A stretch of DNA of 64,000 nt. Origin: Methylobacter sp. GTDB lineage: Bacteria; Pseudomonadota; Gammaproteobacteria; Methylococcales; Methylomonadaceae. The notes below the pieces were generated by a model that saw only the letters and a list, made by a program, of their open reading frames with translations, ran no database searches and was not told the origin of the DNA. Shown piece by piece: positions 17,834 to 27,590 of the stretch (the stretch's first letter is position 1; each line of letters opens with the position of its first letter). Location of the stretch: NCBI GenBank assembly GCA_028716975.1, contig JAQUOU010000016.1, positions 1 through 64,000 on the forward strand. Direction: 5' to 3'. The position numbers and the translations under genes are program-made.

Positions 17834-18646
17834 TTATTTATGCTTTTGCTCTTCAATCACCTTCTGCCTGGCTTCTATCTCGACATCGTCAGGATAATGA
17901 TAATCGGCATCGGGCTTACGCACAAATAGTCGTGAAAATAACAAACCAATCTCGAATAACATCCACATCGGTATGGCTAGCAGCGTTTGCGAAATGGCAT
18001 CCGGAGGCGTTAACAACATGCCTATGATAAACGCTGCAACAATTACATAAGGGCGTTTGTCAGCGAGACTCGCCGGGGTTACCAGGCCTGTCCAGACCAG
18101 TACAATAGTAAATATCGGCACCTCGAAACACACACCGAACGCAAAGAACATGGTTAAAACAAAATCCAGGTATTTGGTAATATCGGTCATTACCGCCACA
18201 CCTGTCGGTGCCGCGGCTGTCAGGAAACCGAAAACCAAAGGAAAAACCCCAAAGTACGCAAAGGCCACGCCCATATAAAATAATAGCGTACTGGCAACCA
18301 GCAGCGGCAAAATCATGCGCCGCTCCCGCTTATAAAGACCTGGAGCAACAAACGCCCAGAACTGATAAAGAATGACAGGGATAGAAATAAAAACAGCGAC
18401 AACCAGCGCCAGCTTAAAGGGGGTAAAAAAGGGGGAGGCCACATCAATAGCGATCATCGTGCTATTTTTCGGCATATGTTTCAACAAAGGGCCAGCCAGT
18501 AAGCTATAGATTTCATTGGCGTAAGAAGCCAGGGCCAGGAATACTACAAGCACGGAAAAAACAACGCGCAATAGGCGATTGCGCAGTTCAATCAAATGAC
18601 TGATGAAAGGCTGTTCAAAAGCCTCTTCAGGATTATTTTGGCTCAT
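17834..18646 (-). CDS. tatC: Sec-independent protein translocase TatC
   Basis: The polytopic signal-peptide receptor of the twin-arginine pathway. It begins [20 protein letters not shown] and continues LRNRLLRVV, the family signature. Six membrane segments are visible, with [27 protein letters not shown] and [15 protein letters not shown]. The frame extends upstream to 18733, but the start at 18646 matches family N-termini and overlaps tatB by 14 bases. 270 aa. It is the last gene of the his-tat cluster. Confidence 0.97.
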   Translation of the reverse strand: MSQNNPEEAFEQPFISHLIELRNRLLRVVFSVLVVFLALASYANEIYSLLAGPLLKHMPKNSTMIAIDVASPFFTPFKLALVVAVFISIPVILYQFWAFVAPGLYKRERRMILPLLVASTLLFYMGVAFAYFGVFPLVFGFLTAAAPTGVAVMTDITKYLDFVLTMFFAFGVCFEVPIFTIVLVWTGLVTPASLADKRPYVIVAAFIIGMLLTPPDAISQTLLAIPMWMLFEIGLLFSRLFVRKPDADYHYPDDVEIEARQKVIEEQKHK

Positions 18647-18959
18647 GCGGCCGCTTAATCGGTTCCAGGCTATCTTTCGGCAGTTGTTCGATTGAAGACT
18701 TGATTGAATTCGCCGTATCAGCCGTCTCGTCAAGTAATTGTTGAAGCTCTGTCCTGCCAGCCTGCTCTTTTAATATCTGGCGAATTTCTTCGGCATGAAG
18801 TTCTTCCTTGATTTCCGCCTTGACGGAAGCAGCCATATTCCGGGCCTTGCCTATCCAGAAGCCTGCAAGCCTAGCTACTTTAGGCAATCTTTCCGGACCT
18901 ATCACCAATAAGCTGACCAAGCCAACCATACACAACTCGGAAAACCCTATATCAAACAT
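18633..18959 (-). CDS. tatB: Sec-independent translocase subunit TatB
   Basis: An N-terminal membrane helix with the TatB start [20 protein letters not shown] and GPERLP hinge, followed by an amphipathic helix and a charged tail ([18 protein letters not shown]). 108 aa, shorter than E. coli TatB (171) but normal for many proteobacteria. Glu at position 8 (GFSEL) distinguishes TatB from TatA. Confidence 0.95.
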   Translation of the reverse strand: MFDIGFSELCMVGLVSLLVIGPERLPKVARLAGFWIGKARNMAASVKAEIKEELHAEEIRQILKEQAGRTELQQLLDETADTANSIKSSIEQLPKDSLEPIKRPHEPK

Positions 18960-18975
18960 AAAAGTAATTTAACCT

Positions 18976-19188
18976 TTAACCATTTTCATTTTTTTTAGCC
19001 GTGACTTCACCTTCGATGGTTTTATCTTCATCTTCGGCGGTTTTTTCTCCTTCGCCCTCCTTAACAGCAGAACGAAAGCTCTTGATTGCTCCACCCAAAT
19101 CTGAGCCTAAATTACGCAAGCGCTTGGTTCCGAAAATGACAATAATTATGGCCAATACAATTAATAGCTTAGTAACACTTATGCCCAT
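18976..19188 (-). CDS. tatA: Sec-independent translocase subunit TatA
   Basis: 70 aa: a short N-terminal membrane helix ([18 protein letters not shown]), the FGxxxL hinge, an amphipathic helix with [16 protein letters not shown], and an acidic tail. It forms the protein-conducting pore with TatC. It begins 44 bases after hisE and leads into tatB and tatC. Confidence 0.95.
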   Translation of the reverse strand: MGISVTKLLIVLAIIIVIFGTKRLRNLGSDLGGAIKSFRSAVKEGEGEKTAEDEDKTIEGEVTAKKNENG

Positions 19189-19232
19189 TTATAACTCCAG
19201 TTAGCCGTCTAAAATCGACTCAAAATACTTGT

Positions 19233-19550
19233 TTATTTGTTACGGTGCGCTTTTTCTTCCAAGCCGGACAAGCCAAAACGACGCTGTAACTCCTGCAATA
19301 CATCATCAGGGCCTAGCCCTTGATCGGCCAATAACACCATGCAATGAAACCAGAGATCGGCAACTTCATAAATGATTTGTTTCTTGTCGGCGTCCTTCGC
19401 AGCCATAATCGTTTCAGTCGCTTCTTCGCCAATTTTTTTCAGAATGCTGTCCAGCCCTTTTGCATAAAGACTCGCAACATAGGATTTATCGGCAGGCTCC
19501 AGCTTACGTTGTTCCAGAACCTGCGCTAATTGCTGCAATACTTCACTCAT
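19233..19550 (-). CDS. hisE: phosphoribosyl-ATP pyrophosphatase HisE
   Basis: Hydrolyses phosphoribosyl-ATP to phosphoribosyl-AMP (histidine step 2). The all-alpha MazG-like fold has [19 protein letters not shown] and [14 protein letters not shown] with the metal-binding Glu and Asp. 105 aa, separate from HisI rather than fused as in enterics. It overlaps hisI by 4 bases. Confidence 0.96.
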   Translation of the reverse strand: MSEVLQQLAQVLEQRKLEPADKSYVASLYAKGLDSILKKIGEEATETIMAAKDADKKQIIYEVADLWFHCMVLLADQGLGPDDVLQELQRRFGLSGLEEKAHRNK

Positions 19551-19939
19551 GATTTTCTATAAATTGCTTCAGGCTCTTTCAGCACGGGCTCAACCTGTTG
19601 CCATTGCCCTTCAAGCAGCCGGCGATAAAAACAGCTTTCACGGCCAGTGTGACAAGCAATACCGCCTTCTTGTTCAACTTTAAGCAGGACAACATCCTCA
19701 TCACAATCCAGAAATAAACCGGTAACTTTTTGCCTGTGGCCGGATTCTTCGCCTTTACGCCATAATTTTTCGCGCGATCTTGACCAGTAAACGGCGTAGC
19801 CTTCTGCTACCGTTAAGCCTAATGCTTCACGATTCATCCAGGCAAACATCAATATTTTTCCGGTGTCGGCCTGTTGAGCTATAACGGGAACCAAGCCATC
19901 GTCAGTCCAGCGTATTTCATCCAGCCAAGAGGCGCTCAT
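19547..19939 (-). CDS. hisI: phosphoribosyl-AMP cyclohydrolase HisI
   Basis: Opens the purine ring of phosphoribosyl-AMP (step 3). Contains [40 protein letters not shown] and the zinc-binding [14 protein letters not shown]. 130 aa, the stand-alone form. It overlaps both hisE and hisF by 4 bases, indicating tight coupling. Confidence 0.96.
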   Translation of the reverse strand: MSASWLDEIRWTDDGLVPVIAQQADTGKILMFAWMNREALGLTVAEGYAVYWSRSREKLWRKGEESGHRQKVTGLFLDCDEDVVLLKVEQEGGIACHTGRESCFYRRLLEGQWQQVEPVLKEPEAIYRKS

Positions 19940-20712
19940 GTTAACCGCACCTCAATGCCTAGGGATGCCATGCGTTCTTTGGCCTGCCCAATACTGTATT
20001 CTGCAAAGTGGAAAATACTGGCGGCTAAAACCGCATCGGCTTTTCCTTTAATAATACCGTCGGCCAGATGATCCAGATTTCCTACGCCGCCTGACGCAAT
20101 AACCGGCACTGACACGGCTGTGCTGATGGCGCGCGTTAACGGCAAATCAAAACCTTCCCGAGTTCCATCCCGGTCCATGCTGGTTAACAGAATTTCTCCC
20201 GCGCCATAGTCAACCATTTTTTTTGCCCAGAAAATTGCATCTATGCCGGTGGGTTTCCGTCCGCCGTGAGTAAAAATTTCCCAGCGATTTGCGTCTCCCG
20301 TCTGACTGATCTTTTTTGCATCTATGGCCACGACTATGCACTGTGAGCCAAAACGTCGCGCCGCTTCGCGCACAAATTCAGGATTGAACACCGCAGCACT
20401 ATTAATACCGACTTTATCGGCCCCCGCATTAAGCATACGCCGGATATCTTCCAGTGTTCTGATTCCTCCGCCTACGGTCAATGGAATAAAAACTTCTCCG
20501 GCCACTTGCTCAACCACATGAACCATAGTTTCGCGGTCATGATGAGTTGCAGTAATATCGAGAAATGTTATTTCATCAGCTCCCTCGCGATCATAGCGTC
20601 GGGCGATTTCTACGGGATCGCCGGCATCACGAATATCAACAAATTTTACCCCTTTAACGACGCGCCCGTTATCGACATCCAGACAGGGAATAATACGTTT
20701 AGCCAAGCCCAT
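19936..20712 (-). CDS. hisF: imidazole glycerol phosphate synthase cyclase subunit HisF
   Basis: A TIM-barrel cyclase that uses ammonia from HisH to form imidazole glycerol phosphate and AICAR. It starts [20 protein letters not shown] (catalytic Asp11). The second catalytic Asp lies in [11 protein letters not shown], and phosphate sites are [10 protein letters not shown] and VIASGGVGN. 258 aa. Confidence 0.97.
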   Translation of the reverse strand: MGLAKRIIPCLDVDNGRVVKGVKFVDIRDAGDPVEIARRYDREGADEITFLDITATHHDRETMVHVVEQVAGEVFIPLTVGGGIRTLEDIRRMLNAGADKVGINSAAVFNPEFVREAARRFGSQCIVVAIDAKKISQTGDANRWEIFTHGGRKPTGIDAIFWAKKMVDYGAGEILLTSMDRDGTREGFDLPLTRAISTAVSVPVIASGGVGNLDHLADGIIKGKADAVLAASIFHFAEYSIGQAKERMASLGIEVRLT

Positions 20713-20715
20713 GAT

Positions 20716-21447
20716 TCAAAACGATTCAGCTAATTTTACTGCTTCAGAAAAATCCAGTGTTCCCTCATAAATTGCCCTGCCGGTAATAGCACCGATTATG
20801 CCATCATTAGCAACAGCACCCAAAGCCCTGATATCGTCAATATTGGTAATACCGCCGGACGCAATAACCGGAATGCGAATCGCACGTGCAAGTCTTGCCG
20901 TTGCTTCAATATTTACCCCGGACATCATGCCGTCTCTGGAAATATCGGTATAGATAAAGGCTTCTACACCCTCTTCTTCAAAATGTTGGGCCAGATCGAT
21001 TACATCATGCCGGGACAGCTTTGACCAGCCATCCACAGCAACCATACCGTCTTTTGCATCCAGTCCAACGATAATATGCCGCGGATACTCTCTCGCCATC
21101 TCCTTGACAAAAGAAGGCATTTCAACGGCTTTAGTGCCAATAATAATGTATTCAATACCGGCATTCAGATAAGCTTGTACAGTTTCTTCATCACGGATAC
21201 CGCCGCCAATCTGGACAGGAACATTCGGATAGGCTGCTACTATCGCATGAATCACCTCTGCATTTCTTGGCCTGCCGGCAAAAGCGCCATCCAAGTCAAC
21301 CAGATGAATTCGCTTGGCGCCGGCGGCAACCCATTTACCCGCAACAGCAACCGGATCATCGGAAAAAATCGTATTATCGTCCATTCGTCCCTGCCGCAAA
21401 CGCACGCATTTTCCTTCTTTTAAATCAATTGCAGGTATTAGCAACAT
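20716..21447 (-). CDS. hisA: HisA, ProFAR isomerase
   Basis: 1-(5-phosphoribosyl)-5-[(5-phosphoribosylamino)methylideneamino] imidazole-4-carboxamide isomerase. A TIM barrel starting [20 protein letters not shown] with the catalytic Asp8. [10 protein letters not shown] holds the second catalytic Asp, and [13 protein letters not shown] and VIASGGITN complete the substrate site. 243 aa. Three bases separate it from hisF. Confidence 0.97.
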   Translation of the reverse strand: MLLIPAIDLKEGKCVRLRQGRMDDNTIFSDDPVAVAGKWVAAGAKRIHLVDLDGAFAGRPRNAEVIHAIVAAYPNVPVQIGGGIRDEETVQAYLNAGIEYIIIGTKAVEMPSFVKEMAREYPRHIIVGLDAKDGMVAVDGWSKLSRHDVIDLAQHFEEEGVEAFIYTDISRDGMMSGVNIEATARLARAIRIPVIASGGITNIDDIRALGAVANDGIIGAITGRAIYEGTLDFSEAVKLAESF

Positions 21448-21478
21448 AAACGTGAATCCTCAACGGCTAAAGACAGCT

Positions 21479-22117
21479 TTAAACTTGACCATCCCAATGC
21501 AAAAAGTTTTTTAGCAGTTGTAATCCTGCTGTCTGGCTTTTTTCAGGGTGAAATTGTACGGCAAAAATATTATCTTGAGCCAGTGCACAGGCAAATGCGT
21601 CCGGGTATTCTGTTGTCGCAGCTACCACAGCAGCATCAGGTTGCGCATAATAACTATGCACAAAATAAAACCGGCTGTCCTGGGGAATATCGCTCCATAG
21701 CGGGTGCTTCAACTGATGGACTTGATTCCAGCCCATATGAGGAATTTTAAGGTTATTTCCATCGCTATCTTTTAAAGATGCCGGAAAATGCACGACATGC
21801 CCGGCAAAAACATTTAAGCATTCCGTGCCGCCGTTTTCTTCACTGTCCGTTAATAAAGCCTGCATCCCCAAGCAGATACCCAGCAAAGGTTTGGTTTTAG
21901 CAACTTGGCGGATAACTACAGATAGACCCAATTGATTAAGCGCCTGCATACAATCACGGATTGCACCCACGCCCGGAAAAACCACACGGTCGGCGTCCAG
22001 AATCCCATCGGCATCTGAAACAATTCGGACATCGGCTTCAGGAACCGCATGTTGCAGGGCTTTTGCAATTGAATGCAAATTACCCATTCCATAATCAATA
22101 ACAGCAACAGAGGACAT
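21479..22117 (-). CDS. hisH: imidazole glycerol phosphate synthase glutaminase subunit HisH
   Basis: A class I glutamine amidotransferase. The nucleophile Cys is in [12 protein letters not shown], and the His-Glu pair is in [14 protein letters not shown]. The N-terminus [18 protein letters not shown] is typical. 212 aa. It supplies ammonia to HisF. Confidence 0.97.
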   Translation of the reverse strand: MSSVAVIDYGMGNLHSIAKALQHAVPEADVRIVSDADGILDADRVVFPGVGAIRDCMQALNQLGLSVVIRQVAKTKPLLGICLGMQALLTDSEENGGTECLNVFAGHVVHFPASLKDSDGNNLKIPHMGWNQVHQLKHPLWSDIPQDSRFYFVHSYYAQPDAAVVAATTEYPDAFACALAQDNIFAVQFHPEKSQTAGLQLLKNFLHWDGQV

Positions 22118-22122
22118 AAGAC

Positions 22123-22716
22123 TTACAGACTGCCTTTGGTCGATGGCATCATGCCTGCCATTCGCTGGTCGGCTGCAATAGCCATACGTGTGGCACGGCC
22201 CAGGGCTTTAAAAATTGTTTCAGCGATATGATGGGCATTGGCTCCCTTCAAACTGTCTATGTGCAAGGTCACGCCTGCATGGTTCACAAAACCTTGAAAA
22301 AATTCACGAAACAGATCAACGTCAAAACTGCCTATCATCGCTTTCGGGAATTTAACCTCATAAAACAATCCAGGCCGTCCGGAAAAATCAATGACTACTC
22401 TTGATAGGGCTTCATCTAACGGCACATAGGCATGCCCATATCGATAAATGCCTTTTTTGTCGCCTATCGCTGTGGCGAACGCCTGGCCCAAGGTAATACC
22501 CACATCTTCTACCGTATGATGGGCATCAATGTGTAGATCACCTTTGGCAGCAATTTCCATATCAATTAAACCGTGCCGGGCAACCTGATCCAGCATGTGC
22601 TCAAGAAAAGGCACGCCGGTGGAAAACTGGGCTTTGCCGGACCCATCGAGATTGACTTTGATTTTGATTTGAGTTTCAAGCGTATTTCGCTCTACTTCGG
22701 CAATGCGTTGATCCAT
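22123..22716 (-). CDS. hisB: imidazoleglycerol-phosphate dehydratase HisB
   Basis: 197 aa, the monofunctional IGPD without the N-terminal phosphatase domain found in E. coli. Metal-binding motifs are [32 protein letters not shown] and the duplicated fold. It is the first gene of hisBHAFIE-tatABC. The 395-base upstream region carries the candidate sRNA in the opposite direction. Confidence 0.97.
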   Translation of the reverse strand: MDQRIAEVERNTLETQIKIKVNLDGSGKAQFSTGVPFLEHMLDQVARHGLIDMEIAAKGDLHIDAHHTVEDVGITLGQAFATAIGDKKGIYRYGHAYVPLDEALSRVVIDFSGRPGLFYEVKFPKAMIGSFDVDLFREFFQGFVNHAGVTLHIDSLKGANAHHIAETIFKALGRATRMAIAADQRMAGMMPSTKGSL

Positions 22717-22883
22717 GTTGATATTGCTTCAATTAATGTCTACTTTCATTTTACTATGAAAGAACAAGATTTCGCAGTGATTGTTATTCACTGAGGCAAA
22801 GGAAGTTATTATGCTACCGCATCGTAACTGAGTGAGGCTACTCATGCACAAGCCAATCATCCTGATCCGGCAGCTATTATCGC

Positions 22884-22899
22884 GTAATCTTAAGATTAC
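22884..22899 (+). promoter_or_regulatory. 16-bp perfect palindrome, candidate GacA/UvrY-type activator site
   Basis: GTAATCTT followed by AAGATTAC is a perfect 16-bp palindrome between hisB and the candidate sRNA. Read on the minus strand and one base wider it is TGTAAT-N6-ATTACG, close to the TGTAAG-N6-CTTACA site bound by GacA/UvrY response regulators upstream of rsm/csr sRNA genes. Both inner bases of the half-sites and one outer base deviate. Its centre is about 70 bases before the inferred RNA start. A separate perfect 12-bp inverted repeat (22929-22940 with 22944-22955) lies between the two, in the promoter region. Confidence 0.45.
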
Positions 22900-22957
22900 A
22901 TAAATTTAGGCATTAACCGGCTTTTTTTATTACTATTTTCTGAGAAAATAGTAATGC

Positions 22958-23079
22958 CGCCAAAAACAGGAAACGGACTTTACGGATTTTCAGCAGGATG
23001 CTGCCACGGATGGAATCAGTTAGCCAACCAAACCGGCGATTTAGCCCCGGAACTATAAAGTGTTCCGGGGCTATTTTTC
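22958..23079 (+). ncRNA. candidate CsrA/RsmA-sequestering sRNA (RsmY/RsmZ/CsrB type)
   Basis: No protein gene lies in 22717-23110. On the plus strand, six GGA triplets fall within 22969-23014, in the contexts CAGGA (twice), ACGGA (three times) and ATGGA. CsrA/RsmA binds ANGGA-type motifs, ideally in hairpin loops. One GGA is exactly the loop of a 5-bp hairpin (CAGCA-GGA-TGCTG, 22991-23003). A second sits in the loop of CCA-CGGA-TGG (23004-23013). GATT (22985-22988) can close both with AATC (23014-23017). A seventh GGA lies in the terminator stem, and a strong terminator ends the transcript. The predicted length near 120 nt matches RsmY/RsmZ. The 5' end is a guess. Function is inferred from architecture only. 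Confidence 0.6.
23042..23078 (+). terminator. strong Rho-independent terminator of the candidate sRNA
   Basis: TAGCCCCGGAAC (23042-23053) and GTTCCGGGGCTA (23062-23073) form a perfect 12-bp stem around an 8-base loop, followed on the plus strand by TTTTT. The U-run is on the plus side only, so it terminates a rightward transcript. On the minus strand the hairpin may also stop or protect the 3' end of typA mRNA, which ends 33 bases away. Confidence 0.85.
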
Positions 23080-23110
23080 ACCTAAAAATTTCAAAATCGC
23101 TCGGATAGCT

Positions 23111-24922
23111 CTATCCCTTGGAAGCTCTCTTACGCTCATTTTCTGTTAATAATTTTTTGCGTAAACGTATGGATTTCGGCGTAACTTCCACCAGTTCATC
23201 CTCCGCAATAAATTCCAGCGCCTGCTCCAGTGTCATCTTCTGGATTCTGGCTAAAACCAGGCTCTCATCCGTGCCCGAGGCGCGTACGTTAGTCAGTGGC
23301 TTGGGCTTGGTCGGATTAACCGTTAAATCATTGGTGCGAGAATGCAAGCCCACGAGCATGCCTTCATAGACCTCATCGCCATTGACCAAAAGCAAATCAC
23401 CGCGCTCCTGAAGGGGATGAAGAGAGTAAGTAACCGCTTTGCCTCTAACCATTGAAATCAGGACGCCGCGCTGACGCTTGCCCACTTCGCCGGCTTTCAT
23501 GGGGCCGTAATGATCGAACACATGGTAAAGCAAACCGGAACCTGAAGTTGCGGTCATGAATTCAGTTTGGAAGCCAATCAAGCCCCGCGACGGCATCATA
23601 TATTCCAGGCGAATGCGTCCCTTGCCATCGGGCACCATATTGGTTAAATCGCCTTTACGCTCGCCCATCTTTTCCATGATGGTACCCTGGTGGATTTCCT
23701 CCACTTCAATAGTTACCATTTCAAACGGTTCACATTTTTTACCGTCGATTTCCTTAATAATAACTTCGGGCCGTGACACACCCATTTCAAAGCCTTCCCT
23801 GCGCATATTCTCAATCAGCACGGATAGATGCAGTTCACCACGACCTGATACTTTAAACTTATCAGGATCGGCCGTATCTTCCACTTTTAAGGCAACATTA
23901 TGTTGCAACTCTTTCTCTAATCTATCCCGTATCTGTCTGGTGGTGACAAACTTCCCCTCCTGTCCGGCAAAAGGTGAGTTATTTACCTGAAATGTCATCG
24001 TAACGGTAGGCTCATCGACTGACAAGGGCGGCATTGCTTCTACGGCATCGGGATGGCAGATAGTATCTGATATTTCCAGCTTTTCAATACCGGCAAACGC
24101 AATAATATCACCGGCACGCGCTTCAGTAACTTCGACACGATCCAGCCCGTGAAAGCCGAAAACCTGCAACATACGTCCTTTACGCTCTAAGCCTTCCCTG
24201 TTGACAATAATAAGCGGCATATTGGGTTTTATGGTGCCGCGCTGAATACGGCCAATGCCGATAACACCTGTATAAGTATTGTAATCCAGGCTGGAAACCT
24301 GCATTTGAAATGGCCCATCCATATCAACCGGGGGCGGGCTGACTTTATCGACAATCGTTTCGAATAAAGGCGTCATATCGCCTTCAGTTGCTGTATGCAC
24401 CAGACTGGCATAGCCGTTGATTGCCGATGCAAAAACTATCGGAAAATCAAGTTGTTCATCCGTTGCGCCCAGGCGATCAAACAGATCAAAGGTTTGATCC
24501 ACAACCCAATCAGGACGGGCGCCCGGACGATCAATTTTATTAATGACAACAATGGGTTTTAAACCTAGAGCAAAGGCTTTTTGCGTTACAAAACGTGTTT
24601 GCGGCATCGGTCCGTCAACTGCATCAACCAATAGCAATACGGAATCAACCATTGATAACACGCGCTCTACTTCGCCGCCAAAGTCAGCATGGCCCGGCGT
24701 GTCAACAATATTGATATGATAGCCGTTCCAATCAAGAGCGGTATTTTTGGCCAGAATGGTGATGCCCCGTTCCTTTTCAATATCATTAGAGTCCATAATG
24801 CGCTCGGTCACTTTGGTATGAGCGGCAAACGTACCTGACTGTTGCAATAATTTATCAACCAGAGTTGTTTTACCGTGGTCTACGTGGGCAATGATTGCAA
24901 TGTTTCTTAATTTTTCGATCAC
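23111..24922 (-). CDS. typA: translational GTPase TypA/BipA
   Basis: A ribosome-associated GTPase. G1 is [15 protein letters not shown] near the start, followed by [12 protein letters not shown] (switch I), [15 protein letters not shown] (G3) and [13 protein letters not shown] (G4). The C-terminal EF-G-like domain and [17 protein letters not shown] are specific for TypA. 603 aa. It acts in ribosome assembly and stress adaptation in enterics; the same role here is inferred. Monocistronic by appearance. Confidence 0.97.
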   Translation of the reverse strand: MIEKLRNIAIIAHVDHGKTTLVDKLLQQSGTFAAHTKVTERIMDSNDIEKERGITILAKNTALDWNGYHINIVDTPGHADFGGEVERVLSMVDSVLLLVDAVDGPMPQTRFVTQKAFALGLKPIVVINKIDRPGARPDWVVDQTFDLFDRLGATDEQLDFPIVFASAINGYASLVHTATEGDMTPLFETIVDKVSPPPVDMDGPFQMQVSSLDYNTYTGVIGIGRIQRGTIKPNMPLIIVNREGLERKGRMLQVFGFHGLDRVEVTEARAGDIIAFAGIEKLEISDTICHPDAVEAMPPLSVDEPTVTMTFQVNNSPFAGQEGKFVTTRQIRDRLEKELQHNVALKVEDTADPDKFKVSGRGELHLSVLIENMRREGFEMGVSRPEVIIKEIDGKKCEPFEMVTIEVEEIHQGTIMEKMGERKGDLTNMVPDGKGRIRLEYMMPSRGLIGFQTEFMTATSGSGLLYHVFDHYGPMKAGEVGKRQRGVLISMVRGKAVTYSLHPLQERGDLLLVNGDEVYEGMLVGLHSRTNDLTVNPTKPKPLTNVRASGTDESLVLARIQKMTLEQALEFIAEDELVEVTPKSIRLRKKLLTENERKRASKG

Positions 24923-25079
24923 TATTTATTACTCTAAATGTTTAAATGAACAGAACACCAAATTATCTGGAGTTTTTGGTTAAAAAAAGCGGGCAAAGAA
25001 AGATGGTGCGTAAACATCATGATTATAGCTTAGGAGAGTTTGGACCGCCCGATTGGCCCAAGGCTGATAGGAATTAAGA

Positions 25080-25472
25080 TTAACTTTGTTTCCAGGGCAA
25101 GCCATGAAAGCGCCAGCCGCCAAGATTACCGCGGTGCTTGTCATTATCCAAAGGACCTTCAAAACCATCAACAATATTGATTAGCAATTGATAGCCAGCA
25201 TCTTCCAAGGCTTTTGCGGCATCCAATGAACGTTGACCGCTACGGCAAAGCAATAACACCGGCGCATTCTTCTGCGGTACCGCTTTTTTAACCTCGGCGA
25301 CAAACAATGGATTAACTTGCCAGTCGGGCGCTTCTTTCCAGGGAATATGAATGGCCCCGGGAGGATGACCGACAAAAGAATGTTCAATTTTTGTTCTTAC
25401 ATCCACCAATACGGCTTCTGAATTCTGTTGCAACAAATCCCAAGCCTGTGGCGGATCTAAATTTTCAATCAT
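25080..25472 (-). CDS. rhodanese-like domain protein
   Basis: A single rhodanese domain, 130 aa, without a signal peptide. VLVDVRTKIEHSFVGHPPGAIHIPW is the N-terminal motif and the active-site cysteine lies in VLLLCRSGQRSLDAA, so sulfur-transfer activity is likely. The C-terminus (NKHRGNLGGWRFHGLPWKQS) matches a common subgroup of single-domain rhodaneses. The physiological substrate is unknown. It lies between typA and a lysR gene with no obvious partner. Confidence 0.9.
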   Translation of the reverse strand: MIENLDPPQAWDLLQQNSEAVLVDVRTKIEHSFVGHPPGAIHIPWKEAPDWQVNPLFVAEVKKAVPQKNAPVLLLCRSGQRSLDAAKALEDAGYQLLINIVDGFEGPLDNDKHRGNLGGWRFHGLPWKQS

Positions 25473-25507
25473 TGTATTATCAAATGCATGTGTTTCTGAC
25501 CAATAGA

Positions 25508-25684
25508 ATGAGCTTTACTACTTACGACTCTGTTACTGATAACATCGGTATCACAAAACATATGTTATTTCCCGACAAAGTCCTGAGAAAAGTAATTTAC
25601 TCGTTTAACAGGCCTATTATCGCATCCATTGAGACATGGTCAAGAAATCAACTTATTAAAGCCACATTAAAATTGCACCTGTAG
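25508..25684 (+). CDS. possible small protein (58 aa), unrecognised
   Basis: In the 470-base gap between the rhodanese and lysR genes the plus strand has an ATG-initiated frame starting MSFTTYDSVTDNIGITKHML and ending TLKLHL. The C-terminal half is basic. There is no convincing ribosome-binding site and no recognised family, so it may be chance. Nothing else is identifiable in 25473-25942. Confidence 0.25.
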   Translation: MSFTTYDSVTDNIGITKHMLFPDKVLRKVIYSFNRPIIASIETWSRNQLIKATLKLHL

Positions 25685-25942
25685 AATTATTAGGGGCACT
25701 ATTTCCTGTTCGATAGTAATTTTAACCTACTCAGGAACTACATGATCCTGGTTTTATTAATATCGTCAGACTTAGAGGTAAGGCACCCAAACTTTAAGCA
25801 TTACAATCAACTTATATCTTCCCCTACCGCAAGGACAACATCAATACGCATTATTGACTTCAAAAAAGGTATTGTTAATATCAGGAGATTGCTTAATTCT
25901 GATCGATTTAAATAGTAAATATTGACTTAATTTAACCGGACA

Positions 25943-26857
25943 TCATTCTGTTCCCGGCATACTTACCCGAGGTCCCAGCCAATCCTGCAAAAAATCCATA
26001 AAGCATCTTACCTTGGCGGATAAATACTTTCTATGGGGGTAGACTGCATGTATATCTAAAGGGGGCAGGGTGTAATTTTCCAATACAACCTTGAGATTAC
26101 CTTTTTCTATATCCCTGCCAACGACATAGGTAGGCAACATAACTAATCCCAAACCATTAATTGCAGCAATCCGGATCGGATCCGCCACATTAGCCTGCAT
26201 GCGGCCTGAGACATTTATTATCTTATACCCGGCTTCGCTTTTAAATTGCCATTTATTTCTCGGCGAAATAGCCCAATTCACCAGACAGCTATGCTTTGCC
26301 AAATCTTCAGGCGTCTTGGGAATACCATGCTGCGCCAAATAACTCGGCGATCCGCAAACAACTAACGATGAGCTGGCTAATTTTCTCGCAACCATGCTGG
26401 TATCGTCCAATGCACCCAGGTAGATAGCCACATCAATACCCTCATCAATTAAATCGCCCGGACTGCCTTGCAAAATCATATCCACCGTTAAATCCGTATG
26501 TATTTTCAAAAACTCTGCCACAGCACGTGCAATATGGGTCGCCCCGATGACGGGCGGCGCACTTATTTTTAAGATACCGCGCGGCTCAGTTTGCAGATGC
26601 GTCACCGCCGCCTCCATCTCTTCAACATCCACCAGCACTTGTTGACATCGTTCAAGATAAGATGCACCTACTTCTGTCAAACTTAAGCTACGGGTTGTTC
26701 GATTGAACAAACGCGTACCCAAAGTTCCCTCCAGCTGCATAATATGCTTCGTCGCCATTGCCCTTGAAATTCCCAGATCGCGTGCGCCACCGGCAAAACT
26801 TCCTGCCTTTGCCACGCGAACGAAAACGCTCATGCTGGTTAATTTATCCACTTGCAA
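25943..26857 (-). CDS. LysR family transcriptional regulator
   Basis: 304 aa. The N-terminal winged helix-turn-helix is clear (MSVFVRVAKAGSFAGGARDL, then GISRAMATKHIMQLEGTLG and TRLFNRTTRSLSLTE). The effector-binding domain has PRGILKISAPPVIGATHIA and HAVYPHRKYLSAKVRCFMDF, typical of the CrgA/DmlR-like group. No divergent structural gene lies next to it, so its target is not evident. A tandem 11-bp repeat about 105-125 bases upstream might be part of its own operator. Confidence 0.93.
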   Translation of the reverse strand: MQVDKLTSMSVFVRVAKAGSFAGGARDLGISRAMATKHIMQLEGTLGTRLFNRTTRSLSLTEVGASYLERCQQVLVDVEEMEAAVTHLQTEPRGILKISAPPVIGATHIARAVAEFLKIHTDLTVDMILQGSPGDLIDEGIDVAIYLGALDDTSMVARKLASSSLVVCGSPSYLAQHGIPKTPEDLAKHSCLVNWAISPRNKWQFKSEAGYKIINVSGRMQANVADPIRIAAINGLGLVMLPTYVVGRDIEKGNLKVVLENYTLPPLDIHAVYPHRKYLSAKVRCFMDFLQDWLGPRVSMPGTE

Positions 26858-26960
26858 CCTCTATTATCTTGCAGATGACGGGTAAAATATTAATCATAAT
26901 CTTGGGTATAAGTTTTTTTGTCCTTACCTCTACTTTATCAAAAAGTCGACTCATTCCTAT

Positions 26961-26981
26961 ATATCGAATTTATATCGAATT
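26961..26981 (+). repeat. tandem repeat of ATATCGAATT upstream of lysR
   Basis: ATATCGAATTT is followed directly by ATATCGAATTC (two 11-base units differing in the last base), about 105 bases upstream of the lysR start. Direct repeats of this size could be regulator half-sites. Nothing further is recognised in 26882-27150. Confidence 0.35.
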
Positions 26982-27152
26982 CCTTCCAATCTATTCACCA
27001 AGCCACTCGCTTATCAACTCTAAAATAAGAAAGTTAGGATAAGGCTGTCAAACACAGTTATCTCTATTTGCCGAATATTAAAAAACTGAAAACGCATAGT
27101 CATGACCTGAAAGCTCGAGTTATTGTCTTAGCGACGCGAATCCAATTAAATC

Positions 27153-27187
27153 TTGACATTTACTATTATTTCTTAAATAGAAATAAT
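27153..27187 (+). promoter_or_regulatory. candidate promoter with overlapping 9-bp inverted repeat
   Basis: A consensus TTGACA (27153-27158) is followed by ATTATTTCT (27165-27173), TAAAT and AGAAATAAT (27179-27187), a perfect 9-bp inverted repeat covering the expected -10 area. The best -10 (TAAATA, spacing 15) is imperfect. This looks like a regulated promoter with an operator over the core. The 50-residue peptide gene starts about 130 bases downstream. Confidence 0.4.
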
Positions 27188-27317
27188 TAATTTATTAGAG
27201 CGCATATTGTCTCCAATAAATATCTCTGTATAGTAGAAACCAATCAATTGATAATTAAATTTATGGAGAAAAGATATAGTTGTTGAAAGATTTTTAAATA
27301 TTTACAGGACATAGACA

Positions 27318-27470
27318 ATGAACCTTCTCAACAAAGGTATTCTTATCGGCTTAATGGTTATCGCCGGTATTTGGAATTTTATTTCCGGCCAGTTTGTTTT
27401 ATCAACCCTGTTATTTGCCTGTGCAGCTATCTATTGCAACATTGTAATGCGAAGCAAACTGAACAGTTAA
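27318..27470 (+). CDS. small hydrophobic membrane peptide (50 aa)
   Basis: An ATG frame with an AGGA ribosome-binding site 8-10 bases upstream (CAGGACATAGACA). The product starts MNLLNKGILIGLMVIAGIWN and ends CNIVMRSKLNS. It is nearly all membrane-compatible and could form one or two helices with a basic C-terminal end. A proper Rho-independent terminator follows, and a promoter-like element precedes it. These flanks argue for a real, separately transcribed gene. No family is recognised, so no function is offered. Confidence 0.65.
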   Translation: MNLLNKGILIGLMVIAGIWNFISGQFVLSTLLFACAAIYCNIVMRSKLNS

Positions 27471-27545
27471 GTTTTTGGATTTAACCACTCCTGGTGTTGG
27501 TACCCTCCAAGCAGATCCTCCTTTAACACTCTGCTTGAACTTCCG

Positions 27546-27580
27546 CCTCCCTTGCTAACAAGCACTGGGAGGTTTTTTTT
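27546..27580 (+). terminator. Rho-independent terminator after the 50-residue peptide
   Basis: CCTCCC (27546-27551) pairs with GGGAGG, with an inner TGCT/AGCA stem, followed by eight Ts. It is oriented rightward and ends 10 bases before the stop of the convergent epimerase/dehydratase gene. Confidence 0.85.
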
Positions 27581-27590
27581 GCCTGCTGGC

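Noticed and set aside
22958-23079. Cyclic-di-GMP (GEMM) riboswitch reading of the sRNA region
   Set aside because: The conserved GEMM core was not found, and no downstream gene on the plus strand would be controlled. The repeated GGA loops fit a Csr/Rsm RNA better.
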